DNA from: Dyella marensis
GTDB taxonomy: Bacteria; Pseudomonadota; Gammaproteobacteria; Xanthomonadales; Rhodanobacteraceae
DNA: 64,000 bases
Assembly: GCF_900112865.1 (NCBI RefSeq)
Contig: NZ_FONH01000003.1
Location: 390,005 to 454,004 of the forward strand
Direction: 5' to 3'
The notes below the pieces were generated by a model. It was not told the DNA's origin and searched no databases. It worked only from the letters and a program-made list of their open reading frames with translations. Position 1 is the first letter of the stretch. Each line of letters starts with the position of its first letter. The position numbers and the translations under genes were made by a program. Of the stretch, positions 36,375 to 45,394 are shown one piece after another.

Positions 36375-37991
36375 ATGAGGGGATATCCGGCCAACTTCCG
36401 TCAGTTTTCCTGTTTCGTCGCCCTGGCGATGGCGCCGTTGTGCGCCGTTCATGCCGCCGACGTGAAATCCGCCCGTGTCTGGGCTGGCCCGGAATACACC
36501 CGGCTGGTGCTCGATGTATCCGGTCCGGTGGACTACAAGACCCGCCAGGACGGCGACCAGCTGGTGATCGACCTGGGCCGCAGCGGCCTGGCCGACGACT
36601 ACGCCGCGCCGAAGTCGCAAGGCCTGCTCAAGGGCCTGGACAGCAACCAGCAGGGCAACCGCCTGCAGCTGGTGGCCAAGGTCGATTCCTCCAGCCATTA
36701 CAAGAGCTTCGTGCTGCAGCCGGCCGCCAACTACGGCTATCGCCTGGTGGTGGATGTCTACCCCGGCAACGGCGTGGCCGCCTCGTCCAAGGCCGTCCCC
36801 GCGCCGGCGCAGGACGACGGCGACGACGATGCCGCGCCGCCGCCCGCCCCGGTCGCGATCAAGACGGCGGCGTCCGGCAAGAACAGCCTCAAGTCCACCC
36901 AGAGCGGCATGGCCTCCACGCGCCAGGCCGCGGCGCTGCTCAACGGCGAGCGCAAGGTGGTGGTGGCGGTCGACGCCGGCCACGGCGGCCAGGATCCGGG
37001 CGCCCACGGCCCCGGCGGCACGCTGGAAAAGAACGTCACCCTGGCGGTGGCGCGCGAGCTGGCCGCGCAGATCAACAAGCAGCCGGGCATGAAGGCCGTG
37101 CTGACGCGCGACTCGGATTTCTTCATCCCGCTGAAGCAGCGCTACGACATCGCCCGCCGCAACAATGCGGACCTGTTCGTCTCGGTCCACGCCGATGCCT
37201 TCGTCAACGGCGACGCCAAGGGTTCCTCGGTGTGGGTGCTGTCGCCGCGCGGCAAGACCAGCGAGGCGGCGCGCTGGCTGGCCGACCGCGAAAACCGCGC
37301 CGACCTGATCGGCGGCGTGTCGCTGGACGACAAGGACGACAGCCTCGCCGCGGTGCTGCTGGACCTGCAGCAGGGCTATGCGATGCAGGCCAGCGAGGCG
37401 GTCGCCACCAATGTGCTGAAGGCGCTGGGCGGCCTGGGGCCGACCCACCGCGGTTACGTCGAGCGCGCCAACTTCGTGGTGCTGCGCTCGCCGGACGTGC
37501 CCTCGATCCTGGTCGAGACGGCCTTCATCAGCAATCCGGACGAGGAGCGCAAGCTGCGCGACCCGTCGCACCAGTCGCACCTGGCCGAAGCCGTGATGGG
37601 CGGCGTGCGCAGCTATTTCGAGTCCACCCCGCCGCCGGGTTCGTGGTTCGCCGCGCAGGCTTCGCGCCGCAACGGCACCGTGGTGGCGTCGGTGCCGAAG
37701 AGCGACGATGACGACGCGGACCATCCGGTCTCCACCGCCGCCAGCAAGGCCGTGGCGCAGGCCATGGCCGGTTCGGCGAGGTCCGGCGAGGTCAAGGTCG
37801 CCAGTGCGAAAAACGACGGCGACCGCGCCGACGCCAACGTGCGCGACCTGCACCGCGTCACTGCCGGCGAAAGCCTGCGCAGCATCGCGCGGCAGTACGG
37901 CGTCAGCATCACCGCGCTGAAGAACGCCAACCGCAGCATCAATACCGATGCGGTGCACGCGGGCATGGTGCTGGCGATTCCGGCCGGCTGA
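36375..37991 (+). CDS. amiC: N-acetylmuramoyl-L-alanine amidase with AMIN and LysM domains
   Basis: A 538-residue exported cell-wall amidase that splits daughter cells. Signal peptide (about 1-27), AMIN domain (about 30-130; AGPEYTRLVLDVSG), an acidic Asp/Pro linker, Amidase_3 domain (about 195-415) with zinc ligands in DAGHGGQDPGAHG, the following glutamate in GTLEKNV, SVHADAF and the catalytic glutamate in ILVETAFISN. A C-terminal LysM follows (HRVTAGESLRSIARQYGVS). The 186-base gap before it has no gene. Confidence 0.95.
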   Translation: MRGYPANFRQFSCFVALAMAPLCAVHAADVKSARVWAGPEYTRLVLDVSGPVDYKTRQDGDQLVIDLGRSGLADDYAAPKSQGLLKGLDSNQQGNRLQLVAKVDSSSHYKSFVLQPAANYGYRLVVDVYPGNGVAASSKAVPAPAQDDGDDDAAPPPAPVAIKTAASGKNSLKSTQSGMASTRQAAALLNGERKVVVAVDAGHGGQDPGAHGPGGTLEKNVTLAVARELAAQINKQPGMKAVLTRDSDFFIPLKQRYDIARRNNADLFVSVHADAFVNGDAKGSSVWVLSPRGKTSEAARWLADRENRADLIGGVSLDDKDDSLAAVLLDLQQGYAMQASEAVATNVLKALGGLGPTHRGYVERANFVVLRSPDVPSILVETAFISNPDEERKLRDPSHQSHLAEAVMGGVRSYFESTPPPGSWFAAQASRRNGTVVASVPKSDDDDADHPVSTAASKAVAQAMAGSARSGEVKVASAKNDGDRADANVRDLHRVTAGESLRSIARQYGVSITALKNANRSINTDAVHAGMVLAIPAG

Positions 37992-38014
37992 TTCCTCTCC
38001 AACATGTTGTTTTT

Positions 38015-38043
38015 ACGAACGCCGCCCCTGGGGTGGCGTTCGT
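38015..38043 (+). terminator. Possible weak terminator after amiC
   Basis: The hairpin acgaacgcc...ggcgttcgt is followed only by gcttt. The arms are clear but the T-run is poor. Confidence 0.4.
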
Positions 38044-38059
38044 GCTTTAAGCTTGCGCG

Positions 38060-39901
38060 ATGCCTGTCATCCGCCCGCTCCCCGCTGAACTCATCAACCA
38101 GATCGCCGCCGGCGAAGTGATCGAACGGCCTTCCTCAGTGGTGAAGGAACTGGTCGAGAACAGCCTGGACGCCGGCGCTACGCGCATCGAAGTCGACATC
38201 GAGCTGGGCGGCCAGCGCCTGATCCGCATCCGCGACGACGGCGGCGGCATCGAGCCGGACGATCTGCCGCTGGCGGTGGCCTCGCATGCCACCAGCAAGA
38301 TCCGCAGCTTCGACGATCTCGAACATGTCGCCAGCATGGGCTTCCGCGGCGAGGCGCTGGCCTCGGTATCGTCGGTGGCGCGCTTCGCGCTGACCTCGCG
38401 TGCGCGCGGACAGGACACTGCATTCCGCATCGAAGTGGACGGCGGCAAGCTGCAGGCGGCGCGTCCGGCGCAGCACCCGCAGGGCACCAGCGTCGAGGTG
38501 CGCGACCTGTTCTACAACGTGCCGGCGCGGCGCAAGTTCCTCCGCGCGGAACGCACCGAGTTCGCGCATATCGACGACCTGCTGAAGTCGCTGGCGCTGG
38601 CGCGCGGCGCGGTGGAATTCCGCCTCAGCCACAACGGCAAGCCGGTGCGCATCCTCAAGGCGGCGAAGGACGAGCAGGCCGCGCTGCTGCGCGTCGCCGA
38701 AGTGCTGGGCGAGGAGTTTCCCGCGCAGAGCCTGCGCATCGATCACGCGGCGGCCGGCTTGCATCTGTCGGGTTGGGTGGGCCTGCCGACGGCGTCGCGC
38801 TCGCAGGCCGATTCGCAGTACTTCTACGTCAACGGGCGCCTGGTGCGCGACCGCATCGTGGCGCATGCGGTGCGGCAGGCGTATGCCGACGTACTGTTCC
38901 ACGGGCGCCATCCGGCCTTCGTGCTGTATCTGGAACTCGATCCGGCCGGCGTCGACGTCAATGTGCATCCGGCCAAGCACGAGGTGCGCTTTCGCGAGCA
39001 GCGGCTGGTGCACGATTTCCTGTTCCGCACGCTGCACGAGGTCCTGGCGCAGACGCGCGCCGGGCAGATGGGCGGCGCGTCGGCGGTGGCCGACACGACC
39101 GACGCCGCACCGGCGGTGGGCTATGCCTCCGCGGTTGCCGCGCCGGCGGTGACCTCGACGCCGGCCTGGTCCGGTCAGTTCAGCCAGAGCCGCCTGAGCC
39201 TCGGCGTGCGCGAGGAGCCGCTGGCCGACTATGCCGCGCTGCTTGGCGAACCCGCGCGCATGGCGGAGTCGGCCTACGCCGCCAATACGCCGATGCCGCC
39301 CGCGCAGGACGACGAGGCGCCGCCGCTGGGCTTCGCCATCGCGCAGCTCAAGGGCATCTACATCCTGGCCGAGAATGCGCATGGCCTGGTGCTGGTCGAC
39401 ATGCATGCCGCGCACGAGCGCATCACCTACGAAAAGCTCAAGTCCGGGCGCGCCTGCAGCAACCTGCGCTCGCAGCTGCTGCTGGTGCCGTTGAACGTGT
39501 CGGTGAGCGCGAAGGAGGCCGCGGCCGCCGAAGAGCATGCCGACGCGCTGGCCGAGTGGGGCCTGGAACTGTCGCGCAGCGGCCCGTCCGGCGTGGTGGT
39601 GCGGCGCATACCGGCGCTGCTCGAAGGCGCCGACGTGGCTCAGCTGTGCCGCGACGTGCTGGCCGAGCTGGCCCTGCACGGCAGCTCGCGCCGCCTGCAG
39701 GAGCTGGAGAACGAGTTGCTCTCCACCATGGCCTGCCACGGCTCGGTGCGCGCCGGCCGGCGCCTCACCGTGCCGGAAATGAATGCGCTGCTGCGCGAGA
39801 TGGAAGCCACCGAGCGCTCCGGCCAGTGCAACCACGGCCGTCCCACCTGGACCCAGCTGGGCCTGGCCGAGCTGGACAAGCTGTTCCTGCGCGGGCGCTG
39901 A
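38060..39901 (+). CDS. mutL: DNA mismatch repair protein MutL with endonuclease motif
   Basis: A 613-residue MutL. The N-terminal GHKL ATPase has [23 protein letters not shown] and [11 protein letters not shown] Pro/Ala linker covers about 335-420. The C-terminal dimerisation domain has [14 protein letters not shown] (near 447), matching the D-x-H-A-x2-E-x4-E endonuclease motif, plus [10 protein letters not shown] and CNHGRPTW. This suggests a nicking MutL in a MutH-independent pathway, as in most bacteria. It follows amiC by 68 bases. Confidence 0.96.
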   Translation: MPVIRPLPAELINQIAAGEVIERPSSVVKELVENSLDAGATRIEVDIELGGQRLIRIRDDGGGIEPDDLPLAVASHATSKIRSFDDLEHVASMGFRGEALASVSSVARFALTSRARGQDTAFRIEVDGGKLQAARPAQHPQGTSVEVRDLFYNVPARRKFLRAERTEFAHIDDLLKSLALARGAVEFRLSHNGKPVRILKAAKDEQAALLRVAEVLGEEFPAQSLRIDHAAAGLHLSGWVGLPTASRSQADSQYFYVNGRLVRDRIVAHAVRQAYADVLFHGRHPAFVLYLELDPAGVDVNVHPAKHEVRFREQRLVHDFLFRTLHEVLAQTRAGQMGGASAVADTTDAAPAVGYASAVAAPAVTSTPAWSGQFSQSRLSLGVREEPLADYAALLGEPARMAESAYAANTPMPPAQDDEAPPLGFAIAQLKGIYILAENAHGLVLVDMHAAHERITYEKLKSGRACSNLRSQLLLVPLNVSVSAKEAAAAEEHADALAEWGLELSRSGPSGVVVRRIPALLEGADVAQLCRDVLAELALHGSSRRLQELENELLSTMACHGSVRAGRRLTVPEMNALLREMEATERSGQCNHGRPTWTQLGLAELDKLFLRGR

Positions 39902-39969
39902 GCGGCGGCTTGCGGCCGCGGCAAATAGACGTCCATACTCGGGCTTCCTTTAGCCGACCGGGCCGTGCC

Positions 39970-40893
39970 ATGTCGCGTAGTGCCATCTTCGCCCTCGTCG
40001 CTGCCCTGAGCCTTGGAGTTGTCGCCGTGCAAGCCGAAACCGCCACCGCAGCCGCCACCGGCGACTACACGCACGAGATCGAACAGTGGCGCGCCAAGCG
40101 CACCGCCAACCTCACCTCGCCGACCGGCTGGCTCAGCCTGATCGGCCTGGAATGGCTGCAGGAGGGCGCCAACCGCGTCGGCAGCGCCAGCGACAACGAC
40201 ATCTTGCTGAAGGCCGGGCCTGCGCACCTGGGCGTGGTCACGCTGGGCAAGGACGGCGCGCTGCATATCGCGCTGGACGACAAGGCCGGCGCCACCATCG
40301 ACGGCAAGTCCGTGCGCGCAGCGACGCTGATCGACGACATGCATGCCGGCGAGGCGACGCCCACCACGGTGGCGTTCGGCAACGCCAACTTCTATGTGAT
40401 CGAGCGCGACGGCCGCAAGGCATTGCGCGTGAAGGACAGCGACGCGGAAACGCGCAAGGACTTCCTCGGCATCGACTACTTCCCGATCGATCCGTCCTGG
40501 CGCGTGGTCGCCGATTGGGTGCCGTTCGATCCGCCGCACAAGCTGGAGATCGGCTCGGTGATCGGCACCATCGACAAGGTCGACGTGCCGGGCAAGGCGG
40601 TGTTCCAGCGCAACGGCCACACCTTCGAATTGCTGCCGTACCAGGAAGAGCCGGGCGGCGAGCTGTTCTTCGTGCTGGCCGACCGCACCTCCGGCAAGGA
40701 GACCTACGGCGCCGCGCGTTTCCTCTACGCCGCGTTGCCGAAGGACGGCAAGGTGGTGCTGGATTTCAACAAGGCCTACAACCCGCCGTGCGCGTTCACG
40801 CCATTCGCCACCTGCCCGCTGGCGCCGCCGGAAAACCGGTTGGACGTGGCGGTGACCGCGGGTGAGAAGAAGTATCGCGGCGGGCATCATTGA
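39970..40893 (+). CDS. Exported DUF1684 protein, copy 1
   Basis: A 307-residue protein with a signal peptide (about 1-22) and a full DUF1684 domain. Conserved features include WLSLIGLEWL near the start, FLGIDYFPIDPSW, PGKAVFQRNGHTFEL, LADRTSGKETYGAARFLYA and the terminal NPPCAFTPFATCPLAPPENRL. The function is unknown. It overlaps copy 2 by four bases. A CATACT about 30 bases upstream may be its -10. Confidence 0.8.
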   Translation: MSRSAIFALVAALSLGVVAVQAETATAAATGDYTHEIEQWRAKRTANLTSPTGWLSLIGLEWLQEGANRVGSASDNDILLKAGPAHLGVVTLGKDGALHIALDDKAGATIDGKSVRAATLIDDMHAGEATPTTVAFGNANFYVIERDGRKALRVKDSDAETRKDFLGIDYFPIDPSWRVVADWVPFDPPHKLEIGSVIGTIDKVDVPGKAVFQRNGHTFELLPYQEEPGGELFFVLADRTSGKETYGAARFLYAALPKDGKVVLDFNKAYNPPCAFTPFATCPLAPPENRLDVAVTAGEKKYRGGHH

Positions 40894-41798
40894 GCGCCGT
40901 GCGTGCGGTCGTCTTCGCGGGCGCGGCGTTGGCCGCGCTGTGGGCTGCATCGGTCTGTGCGCAATCCGCTGACTACGCCGCGCAGGTCGAACAGGCGCGT
41001 GCCGAACGCGTGACGAAGCTGAAGCAGGCGGATGGTTATCTCACGCTGATCGCTTCGGGCTGGCTCGAACCCGGCGACAACACGATTGGCTCGGCTGCGG
41101 ACAATCGTTTTCAGGTGCCGGGCACGGCTGATCAACTGGGCGTGCTTCATCTGAATGCGGACGGTTCCGTCCAGCTGCGCACGCTTGGCGTCAACCGGGT
41201 GACGGTGGACGACAAGGTCGTCGCTTTCACGCCTATGCTCACGCAAGGCGCCCACGGCGAACGCAAGCCGACGCGCGCTTATCTCGGTGCTGAGCGTTAC
41301 CTCTACGTCGTGGAAAGCGGCAAGCAGCGCGGACTGCGGGTGAAGGACAACGCCGCGCCGCTGCGCACGCATTTCCCGGGCATTCCTTATTTCCCGATCC
41401 ATCCCTCATGGAAGATCGAGGCGCAGTGGCAGGCGTTCACCACGCCGCACACGTTGCGCATCGCCAACGTGGTCGGCACGGAAACCGACGAATCGGTGCC
41501 GGGGCAGGCGGTGTTCGAGCGCAACGGCCAGCGTTACACGCTGACGCCGATGGAGGAGGACGGCCGCCTGTTCTTCGTCTTCAGCGATCGCACTGCAGGC
41601 AAGCTGACCTACGGCGGCGCGCGCTTCCTTTATGCCGACAAGGCGAAGGACGGCAAAGTCATGCTGGATTTCAATCTTGCGGAAAACCCGCCGTGCGCGA
41701 TCACGCCGCACGTGGTGTGCCCGCTGGCGCCGCCGGAGAACCGTTTGCGCCTCGAAGTGAACGCAGGCGAGAAGAAGTTTCAGGGCGCCGGACACTGA
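40890..41798 (+). CDS. Exported DUF1684 protein, copy 2
   Basis: A 302-residue paralogue of the preceding gene with the same skeleton: YLTLIASGWLEPGDN, HFPGIPYFPIHPSWK, PGQAVFERNGQRYTL, FSDRTAGKLTYGGARFLYA, NPPCAITPHVVCPLAPPENRL. A signal peptide ends near residue 25 (CAQS). The start is a TTG overlapping the previous stop or, 9 bases on, a GTG at 40899. Third codon positions look more A/T-rich than in copy 1, so the copies are old or of different origin. The function is unknown. Confidence 0.75.
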   Translation: MSAVRAVVFAGAALAALWAASVCAQSADYAAQVEQARAERVTKLKQADGYLTLIASGWLEPGDNTIGSAADNRFQVPGTADQLGVLHLNADGSVQLRTLGVNRVTVDDKVVAFTPMLTQGAHGERKPTRAYLGAERYLYVVESGKQRGLRVKDNAAPLRTHFPGIPYFPIHPSWKIEAQWQAFTTPHTLRIANVVGTETDESVPGQAVFERNGQRYTLTPMEEDGRLFFVFSDRTAGKLTYGGARFLYADKAKDGKVMLDFNLAENPPCAITPHVVCPLAPPENRLRLEVNAGEKKFQGAGH

Positions 41799-41816
41799 AG
41801 CGCCCGTCGGTGCGAT

Positions 41817-41850
41817 GTTGGGGTTCGCTGCGCTCACCCCAACCTACGCC
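41817..41850. repeat. Intergenic palindromic repeat, single unit (gttggggt family)
   Basis: gttggggttcgctgcgctca followed by ccccaacctacgcc, a hairpin of ttggggt/accccaa. The same unit appears as an inverted pair at 45299-45387. Confidence 0.75.
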
Positions 41851-41871
41851 GGGTACGCCGGCTTTGGTGTG

Positions 41872-42654
41872 TCAGCGGCCCTTGAATTCGGCCTTGCGCT
41901 TTTCCAGGAACGCCGTGGTGCCTTCGCGCATGTCCTCGGTGGAAAACGCCAGCGCGAACGCCTGCGTCTCGAACTCCAGGCCCTGGTCCAGCGCCATCTC
42001 GCCGCCCTGCAGGATCGCATCGAGGATGCCCGCCGCCGCCAGCGGCGCGGACGCGGCGAGCTGGTCGGCCAGTGCGTCGACCGTTTCGTCCAGCGCCTCC
42101 GGCGCCACCACGCGGTTGACGACGCCCAGCTCGTAGGCGCGCTGGGCGCCGACCATGGCGCCGGTCAGGCACAGCTCCAGCGCAGCGCCGCGGCCGGCCA
42201 GGCGCAGCAGGCGCTGGGTGCCGCCGAAGCCGGGGATCAGGCCCAGGTTGATTTCCGGCTGGCCGAAGCGCGCCTTCTCGCTGGCCACGCGCAGGTGGCA
42301 GGCCATGGCCAGCTCCATGCCGCCGCCGAGCGCGAAGCCCTGGATGCGCGCGACCACCGGCTTGCCCAGCCGCTCGATGGAACTCATCAGGCGCTGGCCG
42401 GCGCGGGAGAAGCCCTGCGCCTGGACCGGGGTGTAGCCGTTCATCTCGGCGATGTCCGCGCCCGCCACGAAGGCCTTGTCGCCCGCGCCGGCCAGCACCA
42501 CCGTGCGCACGGCGTCGTCCTGGGCGGCCTGGGCGAAGGCCAGGGTCAGTTCGTTGAGGGTGTCGCGATTGAGCGCATTGAGCTTGTCCGGGCGGTTGAC
42601 GGTGATGATGCGCACCGCGCCGCGGTTGCCGATGTCCAGGTTGCGATAAGCCAT
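41872..42654 (-). CDS. Enoyl-CoA hydratase/isomerase family protein
   Basis: A 260-residue crotonase-fold enzyme. It has NRPDKLNALNRDTLNEL, the oxyanion-hole segment AFVAGADIAEM, GFALGGGMELAMACHLRVA, and the two catalytic glutamates appear conserved (GGGMELA and GQPEINLGLIPGFGGTQRL). This is the typical short-chain enoyl-CoA hydratase pattern of fatty-acid oxidation. Start ATG 42654 is preferred to an upstream in-frame codon. It diverges from the FKBP gene. Confidence 0.92.
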   Translation of the reverse strand: MAYRNLDIGNRGAVRIITVNRPDKLNALNRDTLNELTLAFAQAAQDDAVRTVVLAGAGDKAFVAGADIAEMNGYTPVQAQGFSRAGQRLMSSIERLGKPVVARIQGFALGGGMELAMACHLRVASEKARFGQPEINLGLIPGFGGTQRLLRLAGRGAALELCLTGAMVGAQRAYELGVVNRVVAPEALDETVDALADQLAASAPLAAAGILDAILQGGEMALDQGLEFETQAFALAFSTEDMREGTTAFLEKRKAEFKGR

Positions 42655-42830
42655 GGCGGATTCCAGCGAAGGTCCAAAGCGCAAATGATAACAGTGGGGT
42701 AGCAGCGGGAACCTTTGCGGCCGTCGGCGTTCTCATGCCGGTGGCGCCGGCTCCCCCGCCTGGCCCGCTGCACAAGCCCGGCAAACCCCTTACGATGTCC
42801 GGGCTTCGCGTCCCGCGATGGAGGATAGGC

Positions 42831-43562
42831 ATGACACGACTGCGTTGGTTGGCCCATGGCGCGATGCTCACGATGCTGATGAGCGCGGCGCTGGCCACGC
42901 ATGCGCAGAACCGGGACAGCGCGTCCGACGCGCAGGCTGCCGGGCTGGACAAGAACAAGCTGTCCTACGCGATCGGCTACCAGATCGGCAGCCAGTTCGC
43001 CAATGGCGACCCCGAGGTGGATATCGCCGTGATGCAACGCGCGATCCAGGACGCGTATTCCAAGCGCCGTCCCGGCGTGCCGATGCAGGACATGCACGAG
43101 CAACTGCGCCGCCTGGACAAGCATATGCACGACAAGGCGGAGTCGCAGTTCCAGCAGCTGGCCAGTTCCAACGCGACCAAGAGCGCCGACTTCCTCGCCA
43201 GGAACCGGCAGAAGCCCGGCGTGGTGCAGCTGCCTTCCGGCATCCAGTACCAGGTGCTCAAGCAAGGTACGGGCAAGGACCAGCCGGCGCTCAACAGCAC
43301 CGTCACGGTGAACTTCCGCGCCACCCTGATCGACGGCACCGAATTCGACAGTTCCTGGGCGCATGGCTCGCCGGTGAGCTTCATCGTCAACAACAAGGTG
43401 ATCCCCGGCTGGCAGGACGTGATCCAGCGCATGCACGTCGGCGACAAGTGGCGCGTGGTGATCCCGCCGGCGCTGGCCTACGGCGAGCGCGGCAACCTGC
43501 CGCGGATCGGCCCGAACGAGGCCCTGGTGTTCGAGATCGAGCTGCTGGAAATCAAGCAGTAG
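42831..43562 (+). CDS. FKBP-type peptidyl-prolyl isomerase (FkpA/Mip-like)
   Basis: A 243-residue exported isomerase. The signal peptide ends near residue 24 (THAQ), an N-terminal helical dimerisation domain follows (KLSYAIGYQIGSQFANG, then helices to about 125), and the C-terminal FKBP domain has VTVNFRATLIDGTEFDSSW, PVSFIVNNKVIPGWQDVIQRM and RVVIPPALAYGERG. It folds outer-membrane or periplasmic proteins. Start ATG 42831 has GGAGG 6 bases upstream. Confidence 0.94.
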   Translation: MTRLRWLAHGAMLTMLMSAALATHAQNRDSASDAQAAGLDKNKLSYAIGYQIGSQFANGDPEVDIAVMQRAIQDAYSKRRPGVPMQDMHEQLRRLDKHMHDKAESQFQQLASSNATKSADFLARNRQKPGVVQLPSGIQYQVLKQGTGKDQPALNSTVTVNFRATLIDGTEFDSSWAHGSPVSFIVNNKVIPGWQDVIQRMHVGDKWRVVIPPALAYGERGNLPRIGPNEALVFEIELLEIKQ

Positions 43563-43636
43563 GCGCCGCCGCCGCATGAAGCGCGGCGGCCGGCCGCCGT
43601 CCGGGGCAAGGGGCGTTCGGCTAAGATGTGCGGTCC

Positions 43637-43831
43637 ATGCCGAACGATCCCGCTCCCGTCCCCGCCGCCCCCCTGAGTCCCTGCATCGGCATCTGCCGGC
43701 TCGACGAGCGCGGCTATTGCGAGGGCTGCCTGCGCACCGGCGAGGAAATCGCCCGCTGGCGCAACCTGAGCGATGCGGAGCGCCTGCGCTACATGCGCGA
43801 GGTGCTGCCCGCGCGGGAGCAGCCGCGATGA
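43637..43831 (+). CDS. DUF1289 small cysteine-rich protein
   Basis: A 64-residue protein with four closely placed cysteines, CIGICRLDERGYCEGC (residues 17-32), then R-T-x-E-E-I-x-x-W and a helix rich in Arg/Glu. This is the DUF1289 pattern, possibly a metal or iron-sulfur site; function unknown. TAAGAT lies only 9 bases before the ATG. Its stop overlaps the nudix start (ATGA). Confidence 0.85.
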   Translation: MPNDPAPVPAAPLSPCIGICRLDERGYCEGCLRTGEEIARWRNLSDAERLRYMREVLPAREQPR

Positions 43832-44430
43832 GCGATCCGCTGTCGCTGGTCGTCTCGGCGGTGCGCCCGCTGGCCGAGCCGCCGGAAGGGCCGGGCTGGA
43901 ACTACCGCGAGATGGCCGAGCTGATCGGCGATGCGCCGCGCCGTCCCGCCGCGGTGCTGGTGGGCTGGCGCGAAGGCGTGCAGCCGCGCCTGGTGCTCAC
44001 GGTGCGCAACGACAGCCTGCAGGCGCATGCGGGACAGGTGGCGTTCCCGGGCGGGCGCACCGATCCGGAAGACGCCGACGCCGTGGCCACCGCGCTGCGC
44101 GAGAGCGAAGAGGAAGTCGGCCTGGACCGGCGCCTGGTCACGCCGATCGGTTTTCTCGATAGTTTCGACACCATCAGCGGCTATCGCATCACGCCGGTGG
44201 TGGCGCGCATCGCGCCGGAGGCGAGCCTGTATCCGGCGCCGGCGGAAGTGGCCGAAGTGTTCGAGGTGCCGCTGGGCTTCTTCCTCGATCCGGCCAATCT
44301 GCGTCGCTACACCATGGACTTCCGCGGCCATCGCCGCGACATGGTCGAATTCATCCATGGCGGCCATCGCATCTGGGGCGCGACCGCGGCCATGCTGGTC
44401 AACCTGCTGCAACGCATGGGGCGCTTATGA
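43828..44430 (+). CDS. Nudix hydrolase, CoA pyrophosphatase (NudL-like)
   Basis: A 200-residue nudix enzyme. The nudix box runs GGRTDPEDADAVATALRESEEEVGL (about 77-101) as G-x5-E-x7-R-E-x2-E-E-x-G, preceded by the CoA-type extension QVAFPGG. Such enzymes cleave CoA or its oxidised forms. It is translationally coupled to DUF1289 upstream and to the sulfurtransferase downstream (ATGA overlaps at both ends). Confidence 0.93.
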   Translation: MSDPLSLVVSAVRPLAEPPEGPGWNYREMAELIGDAPRRPAAVLVGWREGVQPRLVLTVRNDSLQAHAGQVAFPGGRTDPEDADAVATALRESEEEVGLDRRLVTPIGFLDSFDTISGYRITPVVARIAPEASLYPAPAEVAEVFEVPLGFFLDPANLRRYTMDFRGHRRDMVEFIHGGHRIWGATAAMLVNLLQRMGRL

Positions 44431-45287
44431 CTGCCTATACCACCTTGATCGACGCGCGCACGCTGGCCGCCTTGCCGCCGCATGACGTGCTGATCGTGGA
44501 TTGCCGTTTCGAACTGGCCGTGGCCGGCGGGGATCCGGACAAGGGCGAGCGTGCGTACCGCGAAGGCCATATTCCCGGCGCCGTGTATGCGCATCTGGAT
44601 CGCGACCTGTCGGATCTGTCGCGGATCGGCGAAGGCTTGGGCCGGCATCCGCTGCCGTCCGAAGCGACGTTCTCCGCCGCGTTGTCGCGCTGGGGCTGGC
44701 ATCCGGGCTTGCAGGTGGTCGCCTACGACGCGGCCGGCGGCGCGCTGGCCGCGGCGCGGCTGTGGTGGCTGCTGCGCCTGGCTGGCGTGCGCGAGGCGGC
44801 GGTGCTCGATGGCGGCCTCCAGGCGTGGCAGGCGGCCGGCTTGCCGCTCGAAGCGGACGAGGTGAGGCGCGAGCCCGGCGACGTCTCGGTGCGCTACGAC
44901 GCATCGCAGTACATCGTCGACCATCGCGCCATGGCAGAGCGTTCGCGCGAGCTGCTGATCGACGCGCGCGCCGCGCCGCGTTATCGCGGCGAGGTCGAGC
45001 CGATCGACCGCGTGGGTGGGCATGTGCCGGGCGCCTTGAACCGGCCGTACTCGGACAACCTCGATGCGCAGGGCCGCTACAAGCCGGCGGAACAGTTGCG
45101 CCAGGACTTCGCCGCGCTGATCGGCGACACGGCGCCGGCGCAGGTCGTGCACATGTGCGGCTCCGGCGTCACCGCCTGCCACAACCTGCTGGCGATGGAA
45201 TATGCGGGACTGGCAGGTTCGCGGCTGTACGCGCCGTCGTGGAGCGGCTGGGTCAGCGATCCGGCGCGGCCGGTCGAGACCGCATGA
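44427..45287 (+). CDS. sseA: 3-mercaptopyruvate/thiosulfate sulfurtransferase
   Basis: A 286-residue two-domain rhodanese. The N-terminal inactive domain has VLIVDCRFEL and AYREGHIPGAVYAHLD. The C-terminal active domain has the loop MCGSGVTACHNL with the persulfide cysteine near residue 240 and APSWSGWVSDP at the end. CGSGVTA is the form usual for mercaptopyruvate sulfurtransferases. It is last in the coupled DUF1289-nudix-sseA trio. Confidence 0.92.
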   Translation: MTAYTTLIDARTLAALPPHDVLIVDCRFELAVAGGDPDKGERAYREGHIPGAVYAHLDRDLSDLSRIGEGLGRHPLPSEATFSAALSRWGWHPGLQVVAYDAAGGALAAARLWWLLRLAGVREAAVLDGGLQAWQAAGLPLEADEVRREPGDVSVRYDASQYIVDHRAMAERSRELLIDARAAPRYRGEVEPIDRVGGHVPGALNRPYSDNLDAQGRYKPAEQLRQDFAALIGDTAPAQVVHMCGSGVTACHNLLAMEYAGLAGSRLYAPSWSGWVSDPARPVETA

Positions 45288-45298
45288 CTGCGTAGCCG

Positions 45299-45387
45299 TA
45301 GGTTGGGGTGAGCGCAGCGAACCCCAACGATGCGAGGCGCCTAGCGGTGCGGTGTTGGGGTTCGCTGCGCTCACCCCAACCTACGCC
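45299..45387. repeat. Inverted pair of the gttggggt repeat
   Basis: Left unit 45299-45328 (taggttggggtgagcgcagc, then gaaccccaac) and right unit 45353-45387, its reverse complement, surround a 24-base centre. The layout matches the REPIN doublets of the other family. Confidence 0.8.
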
Positions 45388-45394
45388 GTGGCGA

